64,000 nucleotides of DNA from Pseudomonas serbica. Lineage in GTDB: Bacteria > Pseudomonadota > Gammaproteobacteria > Pseudomonadales > Pseudomonadaceae. Positions 44,481-53,681 of the stretch are shown piece by piece. Both the position numbers and the translations under genes were made by a program. Each line of letters opens with the position of its first letter. Within the stretch, counting starts at the first letter, position 1. The DNA lies in assembly GCF_028823535.1 (NCBI RefSeq), contig NZ_JAQIYM010000003.1, positions 393,217 to 457,216 on the forward strand, in the 5' to 3' direction. Under the pieces are notes generated by a model, which was not told the origin of the DNA, searched no databases, and worked only from the letters and a program-made list of their open reading frames with translations.

Positions 44481-45872
44481 ATGAGTGGCGAAAAAAACGT
44501 CGAGCAGTGGAAAGCGTTTATCCAGGGTTGCCTGGACTTCCGTCCGGTAGAAGGCGTGTTCCGCATCGCCCGGGACATTTTCACCGAGCCGCAGTTGTTC
44601 GATCTGGAGATGGAACTGATCTTCGAGAAGAACTGGATCTACGCCTGCCATGAAAGCGAGCTGGCCAATAACCACGACTTCGTCACGATGCGTGCCGGCC
44701 GCCAGCCGATGATCATTACCCGCGACGGCGATGGTCAGCTCAACGCCTTGATCAACGCTTGCCAGCATCGCGGCACCACCCTGACCCGCGTCGGCAAGGG
44801 CAACCAGTCGACGTTCACCTGCCCGTTCCACGCCTGGTGCTACAAGAGCGACGGGCGCCTGGTGAAGGTCAAGGCGCCTGGCGAGTATCCCGAAGGTTTC
44901 GACAAGGCCACCCGTGGCCTGAAGAAAGCCCGCATCGAGAGCTACAAGGGTTTCGTGTTCATCAGCCTCGATGTGCATGCCGACAATAGCCTGGAAGACT
45001 TCCTCGGCGACGCCAAGGTGTTCTTCGACATGATGGTCGCCCAGTCGCCCACCGGTGAGCTGGAAGTGCTGCCCGGCAAGTCGGCCTACACCTACGACGG
45101 CAACTGGAAACTGCAGAACGAAAACGGCCTCGACGGCTATCACGTCAGCACCGTCCACTATAACTACGTGGCCACGGTGCAGCATCGCCAGCAGGTCAAC
45201 AGCGAGAACGGCACCGGCAGTGGCAGCACCCTGGACTACAGCAAGCTCGGGGCGGGCGATGCCAATACCGATGATGGCTGGTTCGCCTTCAACAACGGTC
45301 ACAGCGTGCTGTTCAGTGACATGCCGAACCCGACGGTACGCTCGGGCTACGCCACCATCATGCCGCGCCTGGTCGAAGAACACGGCCAGGAAAAGGCCGA
45401 ATGGATGATGCATCGCCTGCGCAACCTGAACATCTACCCGAGCCTGTTTTTCCTCGACCAGATCAGCTCGCAACTGCGCATCATCCGCCCGGTGGCCTGG
45501 AACAAGACCGAGATCATCAGCCAGTGCATCGGGGTGAAAAACGAGTCGGACGCTGACCGCGAAAACCGCATTCGCCAGTTCGAGGATTTCTTCAACGTCT
45601 CGGGCCTGGGCACACCGGACGACCTGGTGGAATTCCGTGAAGCCCAGCGCGGCTTCCAGGCACGCCTGGAGCGCTGGAGCGACATTTCCCGTGGCAGTCA
45701 TCGCTGGGCCACCGGCGCCACGCCCAACAGCGAGGCGATCGGCATTGCCCCGGCCATGACCGGCACCGAGTTCACCCACGAAGGGCTCTACGTCAACCAG
45801 CACAGCAACTGGCAGAAATTCCTGCTCGATGGCCTGGACGCGAAATCCCTGAAACTCCGTGAGGTGCAATGA
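44481..45872 (+). CDS. antA: Anthranilate 1,2-dioxygenase large subunit
   Basis: AntA is the catalytic alpha subunit that dihydroxylates anthranilate to catechol with loss of CO2 and ammonia. The 463-residue protein has a Rieske centre with Cys94, His96, Cys114 and His117 (CQHRG and CPFHAW), and a mononuclear iron site in DGYHVSTVHYNY. The length is normal for the benzoate/anthranilate dioxygenase group. AGGTG lies about eight bases before ATG 44481. Its stop overlaps the antB start. Confidence 0.96.
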   Translation: MSGEKNVEQWKAFIQGCLDFRPVEGVFRIARDIFTEPQLFDLEMELIFEKNWIYACHESELANNHDFVTMRAGRQPMIITRDGDGQLNALINACQHRGTTLTRVGKGNQSTFTCPFHAWCYKSDGRLVKVKAPGEYPEGFDKATRGLKKARIESYKGFVFISLDVHADNSLEDFLGDAKVFFDMMVAQSPTGELEVLPGKSAYTYDGNWKLQNENGLDGYHVSTVHYNYVATVQHRQQVNSENGTGSGSTLDYSKLGAGDANTDDGWFAFNNGHSVLFSDMPNPTVRSGYATIMPRLVEEHGQEKAEWMMHRLRNLNIYPSLFFLDQISSQLRIIRPVAWNKTEIISQCIGVKNESDADRENRIRQFEDFFNVSGLGTPDDLVEFREAQRGFQARLERWSDISRGSHRWATGATPNSEAIGIAPAMTGTEFTHEGLYVNQHSNWQKFLLDGLDAKSLKLREVQ

Positions 45873-46363
45873 TGAATGCGCAATTGCAGTACCAGATCGA
45901 ACAGTTTTTCTACCGCAAATCCGAACTGTGCGACGCCCAGGACTGGGACGCCTACGTCCAGCTGTTCGACGAGCAGAGTGAATTCCACCTGCCGCAATGG
46001 GATTCGGAACACGTCTACACCCGCGACCCCAAGCGCGAGATGTCGCTGATCTACTACCCCAACCGTTCAGGCCTGGAAGATCGCGTGTTCCGCCTGCGCA
46101 CGGGCAAGTCCGCGTCCTCGACGCCAATGCCGCGCACCTTGCACCTGATCAACAACGTGCGGATCGACGAACTCGAAAACGCTGAACTGGAGGTGCGCCT
46201 GAACTGGCACACGCTGTTCTATCGCCTGGCCACGTCCGAGCAGTTCTATGGCCGCGCGACCTACCGGCTCAAGCCTCACGCCGACAGCTGGCTGATCAGC
46301 CGCAAGCATGTGCTGCTGCTCAACGACACCATCAACTCGGTACTCGACTTCTACCACCTCTGA
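45869..46363 (+). CDS. antB: Anthranilate 1,2-dioxygenase small subunit
   Basis: The 164-residue beta subunit has the NTF2-like cone fold of ring-hydroxylating dioxygenases and forms the a3b3 hexamer with AntA. Family features include FLYRKSELCD-type sequence near the start (FFYRKSEL) and LHLINNVRI in the middle. It overlaps antA by four bases (ATGA), keeping subunit ratios coupled. An ATG pair at 45869 and 45872 makes the exact start ambiguous by one residue. Confidence 0.94.
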   Translation: MMNAQLQYQIEQFFYRKSELCDAQDWDAYVQLFDEQSEFHLPQWDSEHVYTRDPKREMSLIYYPNRSGLEDRVFRLRTGKSASSTPMPRTLHLINNVRIDELENAELEVRLNWHTLFYRLATSEQFYGRATYRLKPHADSWLISRKHVLLLNDTINSVLDFYHL

Positions 46364-46381
46364 GCCCCTGGAGACCGAGGC

Positions 46382-47401
46382 ATGAATCACAAAGTAGCGT
46401 TCAGCTTTGCCGACGGCAAAACCCTGTTCTTTCCCGTACAACCCAACGAAATCCTCCTCGACGCCGCCCTGCGCAACGGCATCAATATTCCCCTGGATTG
46501 CCGCGAAGGCGTTTGCGGCACCTGTCAGGGGCGCTGTGAGTCGGGCGACTACAGCCAGGATTACGTTGACGAGGAAGCGCTTTCCAGCCTGGACCTGCAG
46601 CAGCGCAAGATGCTCACCTGCCAGACGCGGGTGAAGTCCGACGCGGCGTTCTATTTCGACTTCGCCTCCAGCCTGTGCAACGCCGCGGGCCCGGCACAAC
46701 TGAGCGCGACGGTAACTGAAGTCAGGCAGGTTTCAGCCAGCACTGCGATCCTGCACCTGGATCTTGGCACGACGCCCACACTGGATTTTCTGCCGGGGCA
46801 ATACGCGCGGTTGTCGATTCCCGGGACCGAAAGCAAGCGTTCCTACTCGTTTGCCAATCGGCCGAGTGAACGCAATCAACTGCAATTCCTGATTCGCCTG
46901 TTGCCCGACGGCGTCATGAGCAACTACATCCGTGATCGCTGCCAGGTGGGCGACGACATCATGCTGGAGGCACCGCTGGGCGCCTTCTATCTGCGGCACG
47001 TGGCCAAACCGCTGATCCTGGTAGCGGGCGGTACCGGGCTGTCGGCACTGCTGGGCATGCTCGACGATCTCGCCGAACGCGGTTGCGCGCAGCCGGTGCA
47101 TCTGTACTACGGCGTGCGCGACGCTGCCGATCTGTGTGAACGCGCACGAATCGAGGCCTATGCCGAACGTCTTCCAGGGTTTCGCTACACCGAAGTGGTC
47201 AGCGACCCTTCGCCCCAGTGGACGGGCAAGCGCGGCTACATTGCCGAGCATTTCGACATCAGTGAACTGCGCGACGCGCCGGTCGACATGTACGTCTGCG
47301 GCCCGCCGCCGATGGTCGAGTCGATCAAGGACTGGTTGCAGGCCCAGGCGCTGGACAGTGTTCACCTGTATTACGAAAAGTTTACCGAGAGTAATATCTG
47401 A
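46382..47401 (+). CDS. antC: Anthranilate 1,2-dioxygenase reductase component
   Basis: This 339-residue electron-transfer protein moves electrons from NADH to AntA. It has an N-terminal plant-type [2Fe-2S] ferredoxin domain (CREGVCGTCQGRC plus a later CQT), then an FAD domain with RSYSFANRP and an NAD domain with LVAGGTGLSALLGML and CGPPPMVES. It lies 18 bases after antB. The arrangement ferredoxin-FAD-NAD is that of BenC/AntC. Confidence 0.95.
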   Translation: MNHKVAFSFADGKTLFFPVQPNEILLDAALRNGINIPLDCREGVCGTCQGRCESGDYSQDYVDEEALSSLDLQQRKMLTCQTRVKSDAAFYFDFASSLCNAAGPAQLSATVTEVRQVSASTAILHLDLGTTPTLDFLPGQYARLSIPGTESKRSYSFANRPSERNQLQFLIRLLPDGVMSNYIRDRCQVGDDIMLEAPLGAFYLRHVAKPLILVAGGTGLSALLGMLDDLAERGCAQPVHLYYGVRDAADLCERARIEAYAERLPGFRYTEVVSDPSPQWTGKRGYIAEHFDISELRDAPVDMYVCGPPPMVESIKDWLQAQALDSVHLYYEKFTESNI

Positions 47402-47444
47402 TCTTTCAAATCAGGCCTGACAACAATAACCAGAAGGGATCGAG

Positions 47445-48848
47445 ATGGCGGATGAAATCTTGCAACAGGGAACGCTCAAGCGGGGGTTGAAGAATAGACA
47501 TATTCAACTGATCGCCTTGGGCGGGGCTATTGGTACGGGGCTGTTCCTGGGCTCCGCAGGCGTGCTCAAGTCGGCCGGGCCGTCGATGATCCTCGGTTAT
47601 GCGATTGCCGGGTTCATCGCCTTCCTGATCATGCGCCAGTTGGGCGAGATGATTGTCGAGGAGCCGGTGGCAGGTTCCTTCAGTCACTTCGCCCACAAGT
47701 ACTGGAGCGGTTATGCCGGCTTCCTGTCCGGCTGGAATTACTGGGTGCTGTACGTGCTGGTGGGCATGGCCGAGCTGACGGCCGTGGGCAAGTACGTGCA
47801 ATTCTGGTGGCCGGAGATTCCGACCTGGGTCAGCGCCGCGGTGTTCTTCGTCCTGGTCAACCTGATCAACACGATGAACGTCAAAGTCTTCGGCGAGATG
47901 GAATTCTGGTTCGCGATCATCAAGGTCGTGGCAATCATCGGCATGATCGTCCTGGGCTGCTACATGCTGTTCAGCGGCACCGGCGGCCCGCAGGCGTCGG
48001 TCAGCAACCTGTGGAGCCACGGCGGCTTCTTCCCCAACGGCACCACCGGCTTGCTGATGTCGATGGCGTTCATCATGTTCTCCTTCGGCGGCCTGGAACT
48101 GGTCGGCATCACGGCCGCTGAAGCCAGCGAGCCGCGCAAGGTGATTCCCAAGGCGATCAACCAGGTGGTTTATCGCGTGTTGATCTTCTACGTCGGCGCC
48201 CTCACCGTGCTCCTGTCGCTGTACCCCTGGGATCAACTGCTGCAGACCCTCGGCGCATCCGGCGATGCCTACAGTGGCAGCCCGTTCGTGCAGATCTTCT
48301 CGTTGATCGGCAGCGACACCGCCGCGCACATCCTCAACTTCGTGGTGCTCACCGCGGCGCTCTCGGTCTACAACAGCGGCGTCTACTGCAACAGCCGCAT
48401 GCTCTACGGACTGGCCGAACAGGGCGACGCACCGAAGTCGCTGATGAAACTGAACAAACAGGGCGTGCCCCTGCGGGCGCTGGGCATCTCGGCGCTGATC
48501 ACCATGCTGTCGGTGCTGGTCAACTACCTGGCGCCCCATGAAGCGCTGGAGTTGCTGTTCGCCCTGGTGGTCGCTTCGTTGATGATCAACTGGACGCTGA
48601 TCAGCCTGACCCACCTGAAGTTTCGCAAAATCATGGGCCAGCAAGGCATCGTGCCGGGCTTCAAGTCGTTCTGGTTTCCTTTCAGCAACTACCTGTGCCT
48701 GGCGTTCATGGCCATGATCATCTGCGTGATGTGGATGATTCCGGGCATTCGTGCCTCGGTCATCGCCATCCCGGTATGGGTGGCGATCATCTACCTGTTC
48801 TACCGGGTGCGCGTGGCGCGCGATCGCCGCTTGCCAGTCGCTCAATAA
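47445..48848 (+). CDS. aroP: AroP-like aromatic amino acid transporter
   Basis: The 467-residue inner-membrane permease is closely AroP-like over its whole length. Examples are LKRGLKNRHIQLIALGGAIG at the start, EEPVAGSFSHFAHKYW, WPEIPTWVSAAVFF and VYNSGVYCNSRMLYGLAEQG. AroP imports phenylalanine, tyrosine and tryptophan. It starts 43 bases after antC with AAGGGA upstream and ends at a shared terminator, so it is probably co-transcribed with antABC. Coupling to this operon points to tryptophan as the relevant substrate. Confidence 0.92.
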   Translation: MADEILQQGTLKRGLKNRHIQLIALGGAIGTGLFLGSAGVLKSAGPSMILGYAIAGFIAFLIMRQLGEMIVEEPVAGSFSHFAHKYWSGYAGFLSGWNYWVLYVLVGMAELTAVGKYVQFWWPEIPTWVSAAVFFVLVNLINTMNVKVFGEMEFWFAIIKVVAIIGMIVLGCYMLFSGTGGPQASVSNLWSHGGFFPNGTTGLLMSMAFIMFSFGGLELVGITAAEASEPRKVIPKAINQVVYRVLIFYVGALTVLLSLYPWDQLLQTLGASGDAYSGSPFVQIFSLIGSDTAAHILNFVVLTAALSVYNSGVYCNSRMLYGLAEQGDAPKSLMKLNKQGVPLRALGISALITMLSVLVNYLAPHEALELLFALVVASLMINWTLISLTHLKFRKIMGQQGIVPGFKSFWFPFSNYLCLAFMAMIICVMWMIPGIRASVIAIPVWVAIIYLFYRVRVARDRRLPVAQ

Positions 48849-48861
48849 TCCAGCGCGCAAC

Positions 48862-48899
48862 AAAAAGCCCCGGTATTCATCGAATGCCGGGGCTTTTTC
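48862..48899. terminator. Bidirectional terminator between aroP and kynA
   Basis: AAAAAGCCCCGG and CCGGGGCTTTTT form the outer stem of a strong hairpin with A and T runs on opposite sides. It can end both the aroP transcript and the convergent kynBA transcript. Confidence 0.9.
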
Positions 48900-48911
48900 A
48901 TGCCTGCTGGA

Positions 48912-49766
48912 TCAAAGGGTCGAACGCACTCGCCACAATTCCGGGAACAGCACGGTATCGAGCATCTTGCGCAGATAACCCACCCCTTCCGTGCCGCCAG
49001 TGCCGGGCTGGAAGCCGATGATCCGCTCGACCGTGGTGACATGGCGGAAGCGCCACTGGCGGAACGAGTCTTCGAGATCGATGAATTTCTCGGCCAACTG
49101 ATAGAGGTCCCAATAACGCGTCGGATCCTTGTAGACCACGCGCCAGGCGGCTTCGACCGAGGCGTCATGCTGCGTCGGGCCGGTTGGGTCACGCTCGAAA
49201 CGTTGCGGGTCGATCGTCAGCCCGGCGTTGGCCATCAGGCGAATCGCTTCGTCATACAGCGAAGGCGTGGCGATGGCTTTTTCCAGCTCCTGCAACAGCT
49301 CCGGCCGATGGGCGTGGGGGCGCAACAGCGTCGCGCTCTTGTTGCCCAGGATGAACTCGATTTCACGGTACTGAAACGACTGGAAGCCCGACGATTGCCC
49401 CAGGAAAGGCCGGATCGAGTGGTATTCGGTGGGCGTCATGGTGGCCAGCACCGTCCACGCATGCACCAGTTGGTCAAAGATCCGCGAGACCCGCGCCAGC
49501 ATCTTGAAGGCCGGCGGCAACTCACCCAAACGAACGTGTTCGCGGGCGGCCTTGAGCTCGTGCAGCATCAGCTTCATCCACAGCTCGGAGGTCTGGTGCT
49601 GAATGATGAACAGCATCTCGTTATGGTCTGGCGACAACGGGTGCTGGGCACTGAGGATGCGCCCCAGGTCCAGGTAGTCGCCGTAGCTCATGGAGTCGGA
49701 AAAATTCAGCTCGGCGTTATGCCATTCATCTGTCTGATTGGCAGGCGAATACGGACATTGGCTCAT
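48912..49766 (-). CDS. kynA: Tryptophan 2,3-dioxygenase
   Basis: The heme enzyme opens the indole ring of tryptophan to N-formylkynurenine, the first step of the pathway. The 284-residue protein shows [18 protein letters not shown], the active-site [19 protein letters not shown] helix, [13 protein letters not shown] and the [13 protein letters not shown] loop, all typical of bacterial TDO. Its ATG overlaps the kynB stop as ATGA. It shares a terminator with aroP. Confidence 0.96.
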   Translation of the reverse strand: MSQCPYSPANQTDEWHNAELNFSDSMSYGDYLDLGRILSAQHPLSPDHNEMLFIIQHQTSELWMKLMLHELKAAREHVRLGELPPAFKMLARVSRIFDQLVHAWTVLATMTPTEYHSIRPFLGQSSGFQSFQYREIEFILGNKSATLLRPHAHRPELLQELEKAIATPSLYDEAIRLMANAGLTIDPQRFERDPTGPTQHDASVEAAWRVVYKDPTRYWDLYQLAEKFIDLEDSFRQWRFRHVTTVERIIGFQPGTGGTEGVGYLRKMLDTVLFPELWRVRSTL

Positions 49767-50428
49767 TGACCAGGCTCCTCATGTGGCAGTGAATTCAGTG
49801 GACGCAAGATAGCCCTGACCGGGCTGGCGTCGAGGTTGGCAAAACGCAGCGGCAGCGCGATCAACTCGTAATCCCCTTCCGGGACGTCATCGAGCACGAT
49901 GCCTTCGAGAATGGCCATGCCGTGGCGCGCCACGGCGTTGTGCGCATCCATGGTCTTGGATTGCTGCGGGTCCAGCGACGGTGTGTCGATACCGATCAGG
50001 CGCACGCCGAGACTCGCCAGCAGGTCGACGGTGTCTTTGCCGACCGCGGTGAATTCGGGGTCCCAGCTAGTCAGCGGCGCCTGTTGATAGGTACGCAGCA
50101 GGACGCGTTCGGGCAGGTTGGCCAGACGACCTTGCAGTTGCCCGGGTTGCACCAGTGTGTCGCTGCCCAGGCAATGCAGGACCCGGCACGGCCCGATATA
50201 CACATCGAGAGAAACATCGCCGATGGCCGCACCGTCCTTGCTGTAATGCAGCGGCGCGTCGACATGGGCGCCAGTGTGCGGCGACAGCGTGATGCGTCCG
50301 ACATTCACCGGGCATTCAGGCCCCAGCGTCCAGACGCGTTCTTCCTGAAACGGCGTATCTCCCGGCCAGGTCGGTGTTGCGGTACTCAAGGGCGGGCTGA
50401 TGTCCCACCACGACATTGTTTTTTTCAT
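49763..50428 (-). CDS. kynB: Kynurenine formamidase
   Basis: This 221-residue metal-dependent cyclase-fold formamidase converts N-formylkynurenine to kynurenine. The metal and active-site motif [12 protein letters not shown] and the start segment [19 protein letters not shown] are diagnostic of KynB. ATG 50428 gives the usual length; the longer frame to 50572 covers the promoter. It is the first gene of kynBA and overlaps kynA by four bases. Confidence 0.95.
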   Translation of the reverse strand: MKKTMSWWDISPPLSTATPTWPGDTPFQEERVWTLGPECPVNVGRITLSPHTGAHVDAPLHYSKDGAAIGDVSLDVYIGPCRVLHCLGSDTLVQPGQLQGRLANLPERVLLRTYQQAPLTSWDPEFTAVGKDTVDLLASLGVRLIGIDTPSLDPQQSKTMDAHNAVARHGMAILEGIVLDDVPEGDYELIALPLRFANLDASPVRAILRPLNSLPHEEPGQ

Positions 50429-50703
50429 TGCACAGCTCTCGGCCTTTTCCGAAGTGAATGATACGAGCGATACCTGTGCATGTTCTTGCAAAAACCTTCG
50501 AAAAAACCTGGGGCTTTCGCACAAACTGCCAGATATCGGCGGTTTACCGAGTGGAAATTTCAATGGCGCCACAGCCGTTGGCAGGCGTTGAGCGGGTGAA
50601 GGTCACTGCGTTTCTGGATACCCCGATGTCGAGCACAGACAACTGATACCGCACCAGGCCCTATAGGGTGCGACTTCAGTTATCCCTCACGCCCGGAGTC
50701 ATC
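50429..50703. promoter_or_regulatory. Promoter region of kynBA with a second KynR-like motif
   Basis: TCTTGCAAAAACCTTCGAA at 50484-50502 resembles TCTCGCAGAAAATTCGAA in front of kynU, in the same orientation relative to the genes. It lies 56-74 bases upstream of kynB, a reasonable place for an activator. The region also contains the start signals of the divergent cupin gene. Confidence 0.3.
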
Positions 50704-51048
50704 ATGTCCGCACCGATTACCGTACTTCGCGACACCCACCCGCTGCCCGTACTCGACGCCTGCAAATGGGAAAAACTCGAAGGCGACCCGCACACCGTCA
50801 ACCTCAACGCCTACACCAGCGAAGACGGTAGCAAGATCATGGGCACCTGGATCTGCACGCCGGGCAAGTGGTATGTGGAATACGTGAAGTGGGAATACTG
50901 CGATTTCCGCGAAGGTTACTGCATCATCACCCCTGAGGGGAAAGAGCCGATCCACCTGCGCGCCGGCGACATTTTCGTCATTGAGCCGGGGATGAAAGGC
51001 ACGTGGGAAGTGGTGGAAACCGTGCGCAAATATTTCGTGTTTGCCTGA
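50704..51048 (+). CDS. Small cupin domain protein
   Basis: The 114-residue protein is a single-domain cupin (Cupin_3 type). It has EYVKWEYCDFREGYCIITPEG-type sequence (EGYCIITPEG visible near 77-86) and the second cupin box as GDIFVIEPGMKGTWEV. Such proteins are often enzymes or ligand binders of unknown role, sometimes linked to ureidoglycolate or amino-sugar metabolism. GGAG five bases upstream supports ATG 50704. It is monocistronic and divergent from kynB; a role in the pathway is not shown. Confidence 0.75.
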   Translation: MSAPITVLRDTHPLPVLDACKWEKLEGDPHTVNLNAYTSEDGSKIMGTWICTPGKWYVEYVKWEYCDFREGYCIITPEGKEPIHLRAGDIFVIEPGMKGTWEVVETVRKYFVFA

Positions 51049-51051
51049 TGC

Positions 51052-51088
51052 AAAAAAACCGGGAGATCACGCGATGTGATTTCCCGGT
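51052..51088 (-). terminator. Rho-independent terminator of mmsAB
   Basis: On the minus strand a 13-base stem (ACCGGGAAATCAC pairing with GTGATCTCCCGGT, one mismatch) is followed by seven T residues. It lies just past the mmsB stop. On the plus strand the same hairpin follows the cupin gene but has no T run. Confidence 0.8.
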
Positions 51089-51106
51089 AAATGTCGATCG
51101 GTTCGA

Positions 51107-51994
51107 TTATTGCGGTTTACGATAACCGTTGATGATCGCCGAGAAGTCACTGCCCCCTTCCCCACGCAAGCTCATCGCTTGATACAGTTGTTGCGCCACC
51201 GCACCCAGCACCACCGGCTGGTGCGCCTGACGGGCCGCTTCGGTGGCCAGGCCCAGATCCTTGAGCATCAGCTCGGCACCAAAGCCACCGGTATAGCCGC
51301 GCGAGGCCGGTGCCGTTTCGACGATGCCCGGCCATGGGTTGTACATCTCCGAACTCCAGCAACGGCCGGTGGAGCTGTTGATGATGCCGGCCAGCACCTT
51401 GGTGTCGATGCCCAAGGCATCACCCAGCGCCATGGCTTCGCTGACGCCAACCATGGAGATGCCCAGCAGCAGGTTGTTGCAGATCTTGGCAATCTGACCG
51501 GTGCCGACTTCACCGCAATGGACGATGTTACGGCCCATCTGCGCCAGCACCGGTTGCAGGGTCGCAAACAGTTCCGGGGTCGCGCCGACCATGAACGTCA
51601 AGGTCCCCGCCGCAGCGCCACCGGTGCCACCGGAGACCGGCGCATCGGCCATGGCCACGCCCTGTTTGGCCGCGGCCGCGGCGACATCACGGGCAGTCTG
51701 CGGATCGATGGTGCTGCAATCCACGGCCGGCACACCCTTGCCGATACCGGCGAGCACACCGTCTTCGCCCAGCCAGACGCTGCGCACATGCACGGCAGCA
51801 GGCAGCATGGTGATCACCAGTTCCGCGCCTTCTGCCGCCTCCCTGGCCGTCGGGCTGATGCTGCCACCCAGTTGCTCAAGCTCCGCCAGCACGGTTTTGT
51901 TCAGGTCGACCAGGCGCAGTGAATGGCCGGCCTTGATCAGGTTGCGCGCCATCGGCGCGCCCATGTTGCCGAGACCGATAAAAGCGATGTTCAT
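51107..51994 (-). CDS. mmsB: 3-hydroxyisobutyrate dehydrogenase
   Basis: MmsB oxidises 3-hydroxyisobutyrate to methylmalonate semialdehyde with NAD in valine catabolism. The 295-residue protein has the Rossmann motif GLGNMGAPMARNL, the substrate-site DAPVSGGTGGA, and GQIAKICNNLLLG containing the catalytic lysine. AAGGAG seven bases upstream supports ATG 51994, ten bases after mmsA, so the two are co-transcribed. Confidence 0.94.
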   Translation of the reverse strand: MNIAFIGLGNMGAPMARNLIKAGHSLRLVDLNKTVLAELEQLGGSISPTAREAAEGAELVITMLPAAVHVRSVWLGEDGVLAGIGKGVPAVDCSTIDPQTARDVAAAAAKQGVAMADAPVSGGTGGAAAGTLTFMVGATPELFATLQPVLAQMGRNIVHCGEVGTGQIAKICNNLLLGISMVGVSEAMALGDALGIDTKVLAGIINSSTGRCWSSEMYNPWPGIVETAPASRGYTGGFGAELMLKDLGLATEAARQAHQPVVLGAVAQQLYQAMSLRGEGGSDFSAIINGYRKPQ

Positions 51995-52004
51995 GTCCGG
52001 CTCC

Positions 52005-53531
52005 TTAACGCAAGTTGATGGTGGTGTTCACACCGTCGTTAACGCTGTCGTCATCGAACCAGCGGCTGGTGACGGTCTTGGTCTGAGTGTAGAACTGCAC
52101 CACTTGCTTGCCATATGGGCCGAGGTCGCCGAGCTTGGAACCGCGCGAACCGGTAAAGCTGAAGAACGGGACCGGCACCGGGATCGGGATGTTGATGCCG
52201 ACCTGGCCGACGTCGATTTCGCTCTGGAATTTGCGCGCCGCCGCACCGGATTGGGTGAACAGGCCCGTGCCGTTGCCGAACGGGTTGGCGTTGACCAGGG
52301 CAATGGCCTCGTCGAGGGTATTGACTTCCAGCACGACCAGCACCGGGCCGAAGATTTCCTGGGTGTAGATCTGCATGTCGGTGGTCACGCCGGAAAACAG
52401 GGTCGGGCCGACGAAGTTGCCCTTCTCGTAACCGGGAACGGTGATTTCACGACCGTCGAGCTCGAGTTTCGCGCCTTCCTTGATGCCGCTTTCGATCAGG
52501 TCGAGAATCCGCGCCTTGGCCTTTTTCGAGATGACCGGACCAACATCGGTGCCCGGCTCGCTGCCGGCATTGACCTTGAGTTTCTGCGCCAGCGCCTTAA
52601 GGTCAGGCAGCCATTGCTTGGCCGCGCCCACCAGCACCACCACCGAGGTGGCCATGCAGCGTTGACCGGCCGCACCGAAACCGGCGCCCACCAGCGCGTT
52701 CAGCGCTTGTTCGCGATTGGCATCGGGCAGGACCACGGCGTGGTTTTTTGCACCCATCATCGACTGCACGCGCTTGCCATGCTTGCCGGCCAGGTCATAG
52801 ACGTGAGTGCCCACCGCCGTCGAACCGACGAAGGAAACGGCCTTGATGTCTTTGTGGGTGCAGAGCGCATCCACCACATCCTTGCCGCCATGCACGACGT
52901 TGAGCACGCCGGCGGGAATGCCGGCCTCGATGGCCAACTCCACCAGCAGCATGGTCGACATCGGGTCCTGCTCGGACGGCTTGAGCACGAAGGTGTTGCC
53001 GCAGGCGATGGCCATCGGGAACATCCACAGTGGAATCATCGCCGGGAAGTTGAACGGGGTAATGCCGGCGCACACGCCGATTGGCTGACGCAGGGTGTAG
53101 GTGTCGACACCGCCCGCAACGTTTTCAGCGAATTCGCCCATTTGCAGGCTGCCGATGGAGCACGCGTGCTCAACGACTTCCAGGCCACGGAAAATGTCGC
53201 CTTCAGCGTCGGCAATGGTTTTGCCCTGCTCGGCGCTCAGGACCACGGCGATGCGCTTGGAGTGTTCGCGAATCAACGCCTGAAGCTTGAGCATGATGCG
53301 CATCCGCGCGCCGATGGGCGTCAGCTTCCAGGTCTGGAAGGCGCGATGGGCGGCGTTGATGGCGGCGTCGACTTCTTCAGCGGTGGCAAACGGTACCTTG
53401 GCCAGCACCTGTTGGGTGGCCGGGTTGACGATGTCGTGCCACTCGGTGGTCTGGGATTCGACCCACTCGCCGTCGATCAACAGCTTGACCTTTTGTACGG
53501 TGGTGTCGTTAGGCGTGAGCGAAGCGTTCAT
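52005..53531 (-). CDS. mmsA: CoA-acylating methylmalonate-semialdehyde dehydrogenase
   Basis: MmsA converts methylmalonate semialdehyde to propionyl-CoA and CO2, the end of valine and thymine catabolism. The 508-residue aldehyde dehydrogenase has [15 protein letters not shown], the NAD-site [12 protein letters not shown] and the catalytic cysteine in [17 protein letters not shown] seven bases upstream supports ATG 53531. It is the first gene of mmsAB and divergent from a LysR gene. Confidence 0.95.
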   Translation of the reverse strand: MNASLTPNDTTVQKVKLLIDGEWVESQTTEWHDIVNPATQQVLAKVPFATAEEVDAAINAAHRAFQTWKLTPIGARMRIMLKLQALIREHSKRIAVVLSAEQGKTIADAEGDIFRGLEVVEHACSIGSLQMGEFAENVAGGVDTYTLRQPIGVCAGITPFNFPAMIPLWMFPMAIACGNTFVLKPSEQDPMSTMLLVELAIEAGIPAGVLNVVHGGKDVVDALCTHKDIKAVSFVGSTAVGTHVYDLAGKHGKRVQSMMGAKNHAVVLPDANREQALNALVGAGFGAAGQRCMATSVVVLVGAAKQWLPDLKALAQKLKVNAGSEPGTDVGPVISKKAKARILDLIESGIKEGAKLELDGREITVPGYEKGNFVGPTLFSGVTTDMQIYTQEIFGPVLVVLEVNTLDEAIALVNANPFGNGTGLFTQSGAAARKFQSEIDVGQVGINIPIPVPVPFFSFTGSRGSKLGDLGPYGKQVVQFYTQTKTVTSRWFDDDSVNDGVNTTINLR

Positions 53532-53681
53532 GTCGGTCTCCGGATGTTTGTTTTTATCTTGGGAGCCAAGGCGAAATGGTCACCTTGAGATGAGGCGTGT
53601 GCCGCGAATTGGTGATCGGGCTGTTTTTGGAGTATAGATGTGCAAACTTCTAATAAGAACGCATATAAAAGCCGGTCCAAC

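Noticed and set aside
44451..46127. 558-codon minus-strand frame over antA
   Set aside because: Antisense shadow; antA carries all Rieske and iron ligands.
47406..48863. 485-codon minus-strand frame over aroP
   Set aside because: Antisense shadow of a clear AroP-like permease gene.
51501..53588. 695-codon plus-strand frame over mmsA and mmsB
   Set aside because: Antisense shadow; both minus-strand genes show catalytic motifs and ribosome sites.
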